From assembly GCA_041751955.1 (NCBI GenBank), contig JBGSIB010000046.1:62001-126000 (forward strand): a stretch of DNA of 64,000 bases, given 5' to 3'. Both the position numbers and the translations under genes were made by a program. The notes below the pieces were generated by a model. It saw only the letters and a program-made list of their open reading frames with translations, did not search any database and was not told where the DNA came from. The stretch is from UBA2040 sp041751955. Lineage in GTDB: Bacteria; Bacteroidota; Bacteroidia; Flavobacteriales_D; Crocinitomicaceae. Shown in pieces: positions 16,304-25,022 of this stretch; the first letter of the stretch is position 1; every line of letters starts with the position of its first letter.

Positions 16304-19300
16304 TCAGAAAAATGCCCGAACCTCCATCCCTCCAGAATGTATCGCTTTGTTCACTTCCGATTTACGTCCATTGTACTGAATCGAAATCTGTAAATTCTTG
16401 GAAATAGAGCGCTGGTAACCGACAATCCACGTGTAATTGACGCCTGGTTTTAAACCTTCCAGCATCTCAAATCCCAAAGCGTTATTTGGATCAGAACCAT
16501 AAGAAATATTGACCGTTTTGAAATTGGCTTGCAAACTTCCTTTTTGTTCTTGGTTGTATTTGAGACTTGTGCCCAATTCACCCAAATACGCGGTTTGTCC
16601 GCCTAAATCGGCTGCATTTTTCTTTTCTGTATATTTTGCATCAAGGCTAATGCGAAATTTGGTGTTGGGCTGGTAACTGATAGAAGGTTGATGAAAATAG
16701 TAGTTCAAAATATAGTTCCGTCCCGCAGTGTAATCAGCTTCAACGAGTTTGCTACCGCGCTGGTACGCATACTCAATTGAGAAAATTTTGGTGATGTTTA
16801 CTCTTCCTTTGACTTCGTTGAATCGTTGTGAACGCGCATCGAAACCTTGTGCTAAAAGCGATTTGGAACGAATGTCTTGAAAGTTATATTCTGCTGTGAA
16901 AATGTTCGACGTTCGGTTGAAAAATAAGGAATTTCTAAAACTGGAAGTTGTGGAGATTAAGTTTGTGTCGCGCACTCCTCCGTCGACTGGGTTGAAAGCC
17001 TCAAATCCTTTTAAGCCAGTCGTTTTTTTATTGACTCTAAATCGAGCTTGATCGGAAAATTTGGAAAGGACATTGAGAACACCTTTTTTGGATGCCCATA
17101 GTCGCTCTGGTCGCCAAAATATACTCTGATTCAGTTCATTGGAAAAGGTTTTGACATATTGATTACTCGGTGTAAAGACACGGATGTAACTCGCTTGGTC
17201 GATGAATTGGGCAATTTCAAATTCATTCAAATCTTTGATGCCATCTCCGTTGTAGTCAATCCAGGTATAGACTCCTTGACCATCGTTGACTTTGATATAA
17301 AGAAATTCACGTTTCAATTCTAAACCTGAACCAGCTTCGTAAAAATTATTGAAGGTCAAGGCATTGTTGAAAGCTCGAATTTCATAATCTATTCTGCCCA
17401 GTAAAGAATTTTCAGGCGTTTGATTGATCAATAAGGAGTCCTTGATTGCCAATTGACGATAACTCGTAACAATGTTCAAGCGCTGATTTTTCAAATTCCG
17501 AAAAGTCAATTCACCACCCATCGTTGTTGCTTTTGCAGCTTCTTTTAATCGAGTTGAATCGGATAAAAGGTCATAACGCTCTCGGTAGAAAATTTTAAAG
17601 TCATTTTTCGCTGAATCGCCGTTGGCCAAGTAAAATTGGTAATCAAAAAACTGGTAACTGTTTGTTTCTAATGGCAACGTGTTTTTGAAAACATTACGCT
17701 CATGGTCATCTTTATACCCAACACGAATGCGACCCAACTTTTGGGAAATTTCCGCTTTATGTCGCAGATAGTTGTTTTTGGATTCTGCATCTGAAGAAAG
17801 AATACTTCCAATCCAATTGGCTTGAAAACCATTTTGTTTCCAATTTCCGTTCAATTGTGCTTTGTAACCGGCAAAATCATTTCCAACGGAAAAATGTTGC
17901 CCTTCCACATTCATGAAGCCATATTTCTTGTTCACAAACTTTTCAGCTGCCGTTACAAACAACTGATTACCCGTGTAATTCTGGTTTCGTGTGTTCCAAT
18001 CTCGGTCAAATTCAACTGCTCGATATTGTTGAATGGGTTTAAAATATTTTTGAAGAAATTCAACTTCTCCTTTGGTTTCCATTTTCCAATTGGAAGATGT
18101 GTCTTTTCCTACGCTTTGTATTCCATTGATTTTTAAGCGATTGGAAAATCCGTTGTTATCGAATGCATCATTCCTCGAAAAGGTATTGATGTCCAGGACA
18201 GTTAGTGCAGTTTCGTTTTCTAAGGTCCATTTTTTATTTATTCTATAAGCAAAACCAGCAGCGACCATTTGTTGTTTTTTTGGAGCGACCAAAAGGCGGG
18301 AAGGAGCATGGTCTCCTTGCGAAATTCCACCTACAGGCGAAACCCATTTGTATACTCGACCAAGTGCGTTGAAATTGTCGAGAACATAGTCACCATTTCC
18401 CAAACCAACAAACTGAAAAGTAGCACGATAAATTCCTAGATTTTCATCCACTGTAAAGACCAAAACACTGTCAAAACCCAATGAATCTTTCAGTTGATAA
18501 AGCAACTGATTTTCAATGAATCCTACTGAATCGATGCTGGAGGTTCTGGCCAAAATCAAACTATCGCCAATTTCTGACAATAATTTTCTTTGTTCTAAGG
18601 AGAGATCTTGTTGAAGTGTTTGATTTTTAGCGTCTTGTTCGGAATATGCGTTCAACCAAAAATCAAATTTTTTACTGGTATAGGTCGTTGAATTTTGCAA
18701 AATAGAACGTGCATAGTTCTGATCAGAATATTGAAATTCCACAGCAATTCTAGAGTCTTTTGTGATTTGATTTCTACTGGTAAAAATCACCTCTGAGGTA
18801 TTGTAGTTGATGGTGTAATCGAACTCTTGCCCGCGCTCTAAAAGTTTTCCATCGATGAATACTTGTTCCGTACCTGATAAGACCACAATAAAAGGCTCAT
18901 TGTCAGCACCCGTTAGTCGATATGGTCCTTGGTTACCTTCTGTTCCTTGAATAATCTGTCGGTTGAATTTTCCCCGGGATAGCGCTCCACTAATTTGAGT
19001 TGTCCATACTTTGTCATTTCCTAAATTCCATCTGTTTTCAAAACTCAATCCTTGCGCTCGCTTCGTATAGTTTGCGAAATAGCCTTTTGGTTTTCGAAGC
19101 CAAAAATCACCGGCAATCAGTTTCATTCTGTCATTGTAGATTTGAATGAAAACTTGATCAAATTCTCGGAGTTGGTTGGTATTGCCGTCGGGTTGAATCG
19201 GTAAATTGTTGTCAGAAACGACAGCGAGCATTTTCAAATTCGGTCCAATTTCGCCTGAAAGTTCAAGGTTCAATGAAGAATTCACACCCAAATTCTGGTT

Positions 19301-19747
19301 ATTTCCAAAGGTAATTCCACGGGAAATCGACCCCGATTTGTTTAAACCAGAACCGCCGAAAACGTCTGTATTTGTTGGTATGTTTTGAATGAGAAATTTA
19401 TCGCGATCACCTTTGAATTCGGAATATAAGACGGAGCTGTCTCTTTTTTGGAGTACCATGTTTATGGGTAGAGGTAAGGTTCTGTATTGGATGCGGAGCG
19501 AATCGCTACAATCCGAAAGGATGAAGAAATAGTTGTCTGAATTTATGCGATAGCTTTCTTTTGAAAGTATTGTTTCTCCGCAAAATGCCTGAATGCTATT
19601 CGGGTAAATGAGCAGAGAGTCTAAAAATATTGAATCTTGGGTGGTTTTGAATATCTTATTTTTTTGATTCGATTCTTGGGCGTGCAGACTCGACCAAGAC
19701 TGGCTTAGCAACAAGAAAAACAACCCAAGACGAAAAATGTGATTCAT
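16304..19747 (-). CDS. Large outer-membrane protein of unknown function
   Basis: 1147 residues from the ATG at 19747 (a GTG two codons upstream is possible). Signal peptide ends SLHAQ. The N-terminal 350 residues contain a region (GSISRGITFGNNQNLGVNS, then LREFDQVFIQIYNDRMKLIAGDFWL, then EQVFIDGKLLERGQEFDYTINY) that resembles parts of SprA-type giant barrels and of conserved Bacteroidota surface proteins; the rest is long alternating strands to a terminal Phe-Phe. A loop reads YNGDGIKDLNEFEIAQF, an EF-hand-like calcium site. It is far shorter than SprA itself. Its 3' end is partly duplicated next to prfA. Confidence 0.7.
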   Translation of the reverse strand: MNHIFRLGLFFLLLSQSWSSLHAQESNQKNKIFKTTQDSIFLDSLLIYPNSIQAFCGETILSKESYRINSDNYFFILSDCSDSLRIQYRTLPLPINMVLQKRDSSVLYSEFKGDRDKFLIQNIPTNTDVFGGSGLNKSGSISRGITFGNNQNLGVNSSLNLELSGEIGPNLKMLAVVSDNNLPIQPDGNTNQLREFDQVFIQIYNDRMKLIAGDFWLRKPKGYFANYTKRAQGLSFENRWNLGNDKVWTTQISGALSRGKFNRQIIQGTEGNQGPYRLTGADNEPFIVVLSGTEQVFIDGKLLERGQEFDYTINYNTSEVIFTSRNQITKDSRIAVEFQYSDQNYARSILQNSTTYTSKKFDFWLNAYSEQDAKNQTLQQDLSLEQRKLLSEIGDSLILARTSSIDSVGFIENQLLYQLKDSLGFDSVLVFTVDENLGIYRATFQFVGLGNGDYVLDNFNALGRVYKWVSPVGGISQGDHAPSRLLVAPKKQQMVAAGFAYRINKKWTLENETALTVLDINTFSRNDAFDNNGFSNRLKINGIQSVGKDTSSNWKMETKGEVEFLQKYFKPIQQYRAVEFDRDWNTRNQNYTGNQLFVTAAEKFVNKKYGFMNVEGQHFSVGNDFAGYKAQLNGNWKQNGFQANWIGSILSSDAESKNNYLRHKAEISQKLGRIRVGYKDDHERNVFKNTLPLETNSYQFFDYQFYLANGDSAKNDFKIFYRERYDLLSDSTRLKEAAKATTMGGELTFRNLKNQRLNIVTSYRQLAIKDSLLINQTPENSLLGRIDYEIRAFNNALTFNNFYEAGSGLELKREFLYIKVNDGQGVYTWIDYNGDGIKDLNEFEIAQFIDQASYIRVFTPSNQYVKTFSNELNQSIFWRPERLWASKKGVLNVLSKFSDQARFRVNKKTTGLKGFEAFNPVDGGVRDTNLISTTSSFRNSLFFNRTSNIFTAEYNFQDIRSKSLLAQGFDARSQRFNEVKGRVNITKIFSIEYAYQRGSKLVEADYTAGRNYILNYYFHQPSISYQPNTKFRISLDAKYTEKKNAADLGGQTAYLGELGTSLKYNQEQKGSLQANFKTVNISYGSDPNNALGFEMLEGLKPGVNYTWIVGYQRSISKNLQISIQYNGRKSEVNKAIHSGGMEVRAFF

Positions 19748-19753
19748 TCTCAC

Positions 19754-20616
19754 GAAATTACAACGCAGAAACTAGAAAAAACTTTTATATAAAAGGAAAA
19801 ACATTAGATTTTCAGATTAGTTTGTCGGTTTAACATTTCCTGCTGCTCCATTTTCTGAAGAAGTTTCCTTTTAGCGCATGAAAAGTCAAAAAAATTAATT
19901 TTTAAAGTTTGTGTTGATGGAGTCTAGGCGGAAAAGGCTAGTTAGTTGTAAAACAGATAGTTGTGTGTGTAAAATTTTTGAAGAATAAAATGTTCATAAC
20001 TGATACAATACTCGTTTCATTCCCAGCGTATTTTTAAATCAGTATTGAATGTCAATATTAGGTTTTATAGTAGCTTTTACTACGTAAAAAACTAATAAAT
20101 CGATCAAATTTTTAATAGAACTAAAAAAAGTCCAAATTGTTTGACTTGAAAAAAAAAAAAAAGTCGTAAAATTTATTTTTTACATTTGTATCGAGGTTCG
20201 AATTAATTCTTGTTTTTTGAGCAGGTGACGTAGAAATAAAATTCTTAAGCTAATCGAAAGATAGGTATAGATTATAAAGAAGTATAGATGATTATTTAAC
20301 ATTACCAATTCAATAAACCATCGCAAGGCTGGAGTTTTTAACCTCTAATTTCAGTTTAAAATTGCACTAAATCCCTATGAAAATCTCTCTCCATTTCAGA
20401 TACAGCTCAGGATGTTATGATAAGAATATTTTTGAAAAGAAATTTTATCTTTTTGGAATTAGACTTTCTTATTTTTTCTTTGATTTACCAACACTTTGGT
20501 ATTCAACAAAACATAGAATTGTCACTCCATCTGAAAACTTCATTGAATAGGACAATGAAACTTAACACAAGCATATGAACTTAAGATTATTACTATATCC
20601 ATTCAACTTTTTTACC
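19754..20616 (+). other. Long intergenic region / leader of the adhesin operon
   Basis: About 860 bases between divergent genes. It holds a run of 14 A at 20149-20162, a perfect -7 type octamer TACATTTG at 20181-20188, and a 57-codon open frame at 20377-20550 (MKISLHFRYSS...) that is rich in aromatic residues, has no signal or known motif and is probably chance. If TACATTTG is the promoter of the type B gene, the leader would be about 420 bases long. No tRNA or clear riboswitch fold was seen. Confidence 0.45.
20181..20188 (+). promoter_or_regulatory. Possible -7 box (TACATTTG) upstream of the adhesin operon
   Basis: Exact match to TAnnTTTG. The nearest upstream TTG/TTTG (20140-20148) is 32-37 bases away, separated by an A14 tract, well over the normal 19. 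The gene start is 428 bases downstream, so assignment is uncertain. Confidence 0.3.
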
Positions 20617-23600
20617 ATGAATTTATTCAATTATAAAACTATTGCTCTCATCGCTTTCTTGTTTTTTGGCTTTTTCAGTTACAGTCAGAATTTTGAAAAT
20701 ATTACGATTACCGGCGTGGTTTCAGGCAATGGTACAAACAATGCGTTATTTTCTGCGACGTCACCGACAATTCCATCTTTAGCGTTTGTTCGAGCACAAC
20801 GAATTAGTGGTACTCAGGCAGGAACATTTACACAAAGTGGAGATAATATTCGCTACACCCACGGCACAGGAGGTGTTGGAATACCAAATAATATATCACG
20901 AATTCGATTTACCATGTTACAATCCGATGGTGTTACTCCTATTCCTGTTAATGATTTTCGGTTTGTAATTAATGATATCGATGGGCCAAATAATGAGGCT
21001 TTGGCAACAGATTGTGGGGCAAATGTACGATTCACCGCCACTGCAGACCCAACGAACCTAGTGATTGATAATTTACCTCCAGATTTAAATGCTACTGGAT
21101 CTCAGAACGAAACCAATGGCACTCCAAGTAGAGTGATGTATGAATTCAATGACGTAAATGTGATCGAATTTGATAATTATGCAAACAACGGATTTTTGAA
21201 AGATTTTGATATGAATCAAAATAATTTTCCAATTGCGACACCTCTCTATGCGGTATGTGTTCAAGATTCCGATGGAGATGGTGTTCCTGACAATCTAGAT
21301 TTGGACGATGACAATGATGGGATTTTAGATATCGACGAGGCAGGCGGAAATGACCCAAATGGGGATAACGATGGTGATGGTTTGCCCAATTATTTGGATA
21401 CTGAAGATAATACTGGTCAATCGGCAACATATATTGCAAATGCAGATGGAAGTACGACGGATTACACCGATTTGGATAATGATGGTTTACCTGATATTTA
21501 TGAATTAAGTTCTGATGCCGATGCAATCCCGAATCACTTGGATTTGGATTCAGATGGCGATGGTTGTCCAGATGCACTTGAGGGTGGAGGACCCTTTGGA
21601 TATGGAGATATCTTTAACGGTGCTCTTATCGGTGGTGTTGATGCTCAAGGAATTCCACTTGTCGTTTCTCCAACTGGACAAAGTGTTGGAAATTCTGACA
21701 ATCCTGCTATTACCTCGGCCATTTGTAATCCCCCAGCGCAAGGAAACGAATCAGTTACAATCCCTGAAGATGGGTCAGTTGTAAACTTCAATGTTATTGC
21801 TAATAATACGGATCCGGACGGAGATCAATTAGTAGTAACTTTTCCAGGAGGATTGATTGGTACGGGGGGTGGAACTTTCGTCAATAATGGAGACGGTACT
21901 ATAAATTATATACCCGTATTGAACTTCAACGGTCCTGATTCCATAATTTATCAGGTTTGTGATACAGCTTCCCCAACACCCAATTGTGTTTTCGATACAA
22001 TTATTATAAATGTTACTGCTGTCAATGATGCACCTTCAGTTGGTAATGAAACGATGACGGTAAACGAAGATAATCCTTTGATAACTTCTCCAGTTTTAAC
22101 GACCAACAATACAGATCCAGATGGAACGGTAACAACGATAACAGCCATTGTAAGCACTTCAGGTGGCGCAACAGTGGCCATTTCAGGAGGTGGAACCACC
22201 ATCGACTATACGCCAGCAGCGAATTTCAATGGAATCGATACCATAATTTATACGGTTTGTGACAATGGAAATCCATTACCAGTGGCATGTGTGAACGATA
22301 CCTTATTTGTCACGGTTAACCCAGTAAACGACGCGCCATCACAAGGCAATGAGACTTTGGGTGGTATATTAGAAGATCAACTAGGTGCAACAACTTCCAG
22401 TGATTTAACCTTGAACAATATTGACCCGGATGGAACGACAACGACAGTAACAACAATCGTGAGTACAACGGGCGGTGGAACTGTGACTATAAACCCTGGA
22501 GGAACAACAATCGACTACACCCCAGCACCGAACTTCAATGGAATTGATACAGTGATTTACACAATTTGTGATAACGGAACACCTTTACCAATTATCTGTG
22601 TGAATGATACTTTATTTGTTACTGTTGACCCACAAATAGATACAGATGGTGATGGGGTCAGCGATGATGTAGAATTGGCAAATGGCACGAATCCACTTGA
22701 CCCGTGCAGTCTAATTTTGGCCAATCAAAATATGACACCGCAAGTTTCATTTTTAACAGATGATTGCGATGGTGACGGAGTAACAAACGGAGACGAAATT
22801 GATCCTGATGGTGATGGCATTCCTGGTCCAAATGGAACAAATTTCCAAGATTCTTGTGATTATGATGTTGCCAATCAGGTCTTTGCTGACGTGAGTTCTA
22901 ATTATTTAGCGGCAGATTGTGATGGAGATGGAGTTACTAATGGTGATGAAATTGATCCAGATGGTGATGGAGTAGCGGGTCCAAATGGCACCAATCCACA
23001 AGATCCGTGTGACTTTAATGTTGCTAATCAAGACTTTGCTGCGGTAAGTGCAGCCTTTTTGGCAGCAGATTGCGATGGCGATGGAGTTATCAATGGTGAT
23101 GAAATAGATCCGGATGGTGACGGAGTAGCTGGTCCAAATGGAACAAACTCGTTGGACCCATGTGATTTCGATATTGCCAATCAAGATTTAGCCACAGTAA
23201 GTGCAGCCTTCCTTGCAATCGATTGTGATGGAGACGGAGTTCCTAATGGAGATGAGATCGACCCAGATGGTGATGGAGTAGCTGGTCCAAATGGCACCAA
23301 TCCACAAGATCCATGTGACTTTGATATTGCAAATCAAGACTTTGCAACAGTGAGTGCAGCATACTTAGCGGCGGATTGTGATGGTGACGGAGTTACAAAT
23401 GGTGATGAAATCGATCCTGACGGAGATGGCATAGCTGGTCCGAATGGCACAAACCCACAAGATCCATGTGATTTCAATTCAGATGATCAAATAATTGCAA
23501 ATGTAACACAAGCCTATCTTGATGTTGATTGCGATGGTGACGGAGTAACGAATGGAAACGAAATCAATGACGGAACCAATCCATTCGATCCATGTGATTT

Positions 23601-24027
23601 GATAATTGCAAGTCAAACAGTTACGCCTTCAACAACATGGTCTGAAGCGGATTGTGATGGCGATGGCTTTACTAATGGTGATGAAGTCTTAGGCGGAAGT
23701 AATCCATTCGACCCTTGTAGTCCAAGACCTTGTACTTTGGTTATTCCTCAGGCATTTACGCCAGATGGAGATAATATCAACGACTTCTTTGTGATAGATG
23801 GAATTGAAAATTATCCGGGTAATCAACTCACATTCTTCAACAGATGGGGGAATGTAGTATATGAAATAACAGAGTATAAAAATGATTGGCAAGGAACTAC
23901 AAACGTAGCTTTGGTTATTGGTGGTGAGGAATTACCTTCCGGAACATACTACTATATTCTGGATTCAAAAGAACCGAGTATTGGAGATAAAGGAATTTTC
24001 AAAGGATACGTTTACATACAAAGATAA
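20617..24027 (+). CDS. Multidomain surface protein with T9SS type B (gliding C-terminal) sorting domain
   Basis: 1136 residues from the ATG at 20617, which gives the signal peptide NLFNYKTIALIAFLFFGFFSYSQ; 14 more codons are open upstream. Order: a unique N-terminal domain, calcium-binding thrombospondin type 3-like Asp repeats (about 225-330), three cadherin/Big_9-like domains with NDAPS linkers (about 385-685), an array of 51-residue DxDGDG repeats (about 716-1015), and a C-terminal domain (VIPQAFTPDGDNINDFFVI ... NRWGNVVYE ... FKGYVYIQR) diagnostic of type B T9SS substrates such as SprB. Likely a cell-surface adhesin. PorP/SprF and PorE-like genes follow. Confidence 0.92.
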   Translation: MNLFNYKTIALIAFLFFGFFSYSQNFENITITGVVSGNGTNNALFSATSPTIPSLAFVRAQRISGTQAGTFTQSGDNIRYTHGTGGVGIPNNISRIRFTMLQSDGVTPIPVNDFRFVINDIDGPNNEALATDCGANVRFTATADPTNLVIDNLPPDLNATGSQNETNGTPSRVMYEFNDVNVIEFDNYANNGFLKDFDMNQNNFPIATPLYAVCVQDSDGDGVPDNLDLDDDNDGILDIDEAGGNDPNGDNDGDGLPNYLDTEDNTGQSATYIANADGSTTDYTDLDNDGLPDIYELSSDADAIPNHLDLDSDGDGCPDALEGGGPFGYGDIFNGALIGGVDAQGIPLVVSPTGQSVGNSDNPAITSAICNPPAQGNESVTIPEDGSVVNFNVIANNTDPDGDQLVVTFPGGLIGTGGGTFVNNGDGTINYIPVLNFNGPDSIIYQVCDTASPTPNCVFDTIIINVTAVNDAPSVGNETMTVNEDNPLITSPVLTTNNTDPDGTVTTITAIVSTSGGATVAISGGGTTIDYTPAANFNGIDTIIYTVCDNGNPLPVACVNDTLFVTVNPVNDAPSQGNETLGGILEDQLGATTSSDLTLNNIDPDGTTTTVTTIVSTTGGGTVTINPGGTTIDYTPAPNFNGIDTVIYTICDNGTPLPIICVNDTLFVTVDPQIDTDGDGVSDDVELANGTNPLDPCSLILANQNMTPQVSFLTDDCDGDGVTNGDEIDPDGDGIPGPNGTNFQDSCDYDVANQVFADVSSNYLAADCDGDGVTNGDEIDPDGDGVAGPNGTNPQDPCDFNVANQDFAAVSAAFLAADCDGDGVINGDEIDPDGDGVAGPNGTNSLDPCDFDIANQDLATVSAAFLAIDCDGDGVPNGDEIDPDGDGVAGPNGTNPQDPCDFDIANQDFATVSAAYLAADCDGDGVTNGDEIDPDGDGIAGPNGTNPQDPCDFNSDDQIIANVTQAYLDVDCDGDGVTNGNEINDGTNPFDPCDLIIASQTVTPSTTWSEADCDGDGFTNGDEVLGGSNPFDPCSPRPCTLVIPQAFTPDGDNINDFFVIDGIENYPGNQLTFFNRWGNVVYEITEYKNDWQGTTNVALVIGGEELPSGTYYYILDSKEPSIGDKGIFKGYVYIQR
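22762..23649 (+). repeat. Tandem coding repeats, 5 x 153 bases plus one of 123
   Basis: GAT-TGy-GAT starts recur at 22762, 22915, 23068, 23221, 23374 and 23527, exactly 153 bases apart, then at 23650 after 123 bases. Each 51-residue unit reads DCDGDGVxNGDEIDPDGDG, GPNGTN and DPCD, with two Cys and calcium-loop Asp residues. Base identity between units is high but they differ at third positions, so the array is not newly expanded. Confidence 0.9.
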
Positions 24028-24038
24028 ATTGACAAAAT

Positions 24039-24059
24039 CCTCCTTGTAAAAAGGGGAGG
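24039..24059 (+). promoter_or_regulatory. Small hairpin between the adhesin and porP/sprF genes
   Basis: CCTCCTT (24039-24045) can pair with GGGGAGG (24053-24059) with two G-U pairs. No T run follows, so it is unlikely to be a full terminator; it could stabilise or attenuate the transcript within the operon. Confidence 0.3.
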
Positions 24060-24077
24060 GTTTAAAAATAAAATAAG

Positions 24078-24998
24078 ATGAAAAATACAATTCGCCTATT
24101 CGTAGTGCTTGCTTTGGGAACCTTCTCAACACTTAGTTTTGCGCAACAAGACCCTCATTTTACGCAGTATTTTGACAATACACTGTTTGTTAATCCGGCT
24201 TATGCAGGTAGCAATGGTGCATTGAACGTTACTGGAATTCATCGTGAGCAGTGGGTTGGTTTTGATGGACGTCCTCGTTCAACTACATTAAGTCTTCATT
24301 CACCTTTGTCCTACGAGTCTGTCGGATTAGGATTGACCATGGTGAATGATGTGGTAGGACCTTTGACACAAACGATGTTTTACGGAGACTTTTCGTATAC
24401 CGTAAAGTTCAAAAATCCAAAAAACAAATTGTCGTTTGGAGTTAAAGCAGGTTTAAACTTAATTAACGTGTCCACGACGCCGTTGATCACAACTGAAGCA
24501 AGCGACCCGAAGCTTTTGTCCAACGTGCGCAACCGTGTCAACCCAAATTTTGGAGCAGGAATTTATTATCACAACCCAAGATTCTTCATTGGCGCAAGTG
24601 CACCAAAAGTTTTAGAAAGAAGTTATGATGGTTTAGATTCACGAAATATCGAACAAAGACATTATTTCGGAATAATTGGTGGTGTGATACCCTTGAATTC
24701 AAGCTGGAAATTACGTCCAACTGCTCAATTAAAACTGACAACAAATGCACCTATGAGTATTGATATGAGCGCTGCTGGAATTTACATGGACAAATTTTGG
24801 ATAGGTGCAAATTACCGCTTGGATGCTGCTCTTGGTGCTTTCATTCAGTATCAGATCACGGATCAATTTCGTGCGGGTTTTGCTACAGATTTTGGTACTC
24901 AAGCCATACGTCAATACAATGATGGGACATTTGAGCTCATGCTTTCGTATGACTTCGTATTTAACCAAACGGGTGTTCGTTCGCCAAGATATTTCTAG
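24078..24998 (+). CDS. PorP/SprF-family type IX secretion membrane protein
   Basis: 306 residues, signal peptide ending SFAQ, then the family hallmark QQDPHFTQYFDNTLFVNPAYAGS and GIHREQWVGFDGRPRS; the rest is a 14-strand-like barrel ending RSPRYF. PorP/SprF proteins sit in the outer membrane and are needed for export or anchoring of type B T9SS substrates such as SprB. The position directly behind such a substrate, and before a PorE-like gene, makes it the likely dedicated partner of the upstream adhesin. Many paralogues exist per genome, so the symbol is not assigned. Confidence 0.93.
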   Translation: MKNTIRLFVVLALGTFSTLSFAQQDPHFTQYFDNTLFVNPAYAGSNGALNVTGIHREQWVGFDGRPRSTTLSLHSPLSYESVGLGLTMVNDVVGPLTQTMFYGDFSYTVKFKNPKNKLSFGVKAGLNLINVSTTPLITTEASDPKLLSNVRNRVNPNFGAGIYYHNPRFFIGASAPKVLERSYDGLDSRNIEQRHYFGIIGGVIPLNSSWKLRPTAQLKLTTNAPMSIDMSAAGIYMDKFWIGANYRLDAALGAFIQYQITDQFRAGFATDFGTQAIRQYNDGTFELMLSYDFVFNQTGVRSPRYF

Positions 24999-25022
24999 AA
25001 AGAATTAATAAAAAATACAATT

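Noticed and set aside
20377..20550. 57-codon open frame upstream of the adhesin gene
   Set aside because: No signal, motif or promoter at the usual distance; composition is what AT-rich DNA gives by chance. Kept only as a note in the intergenic entry.
21146..21577. 143-codon minus-strand frame rich in His and Asn
   Set aside because: The composition is the complement of Asp-rich codons in the adhesin gene.
22762..23649. Regular repeats that could be taken for a CRISPR array
   Set aside because: The units are one continuous reading frame of calcium-loop repeats, with no spacers and no cas genes.
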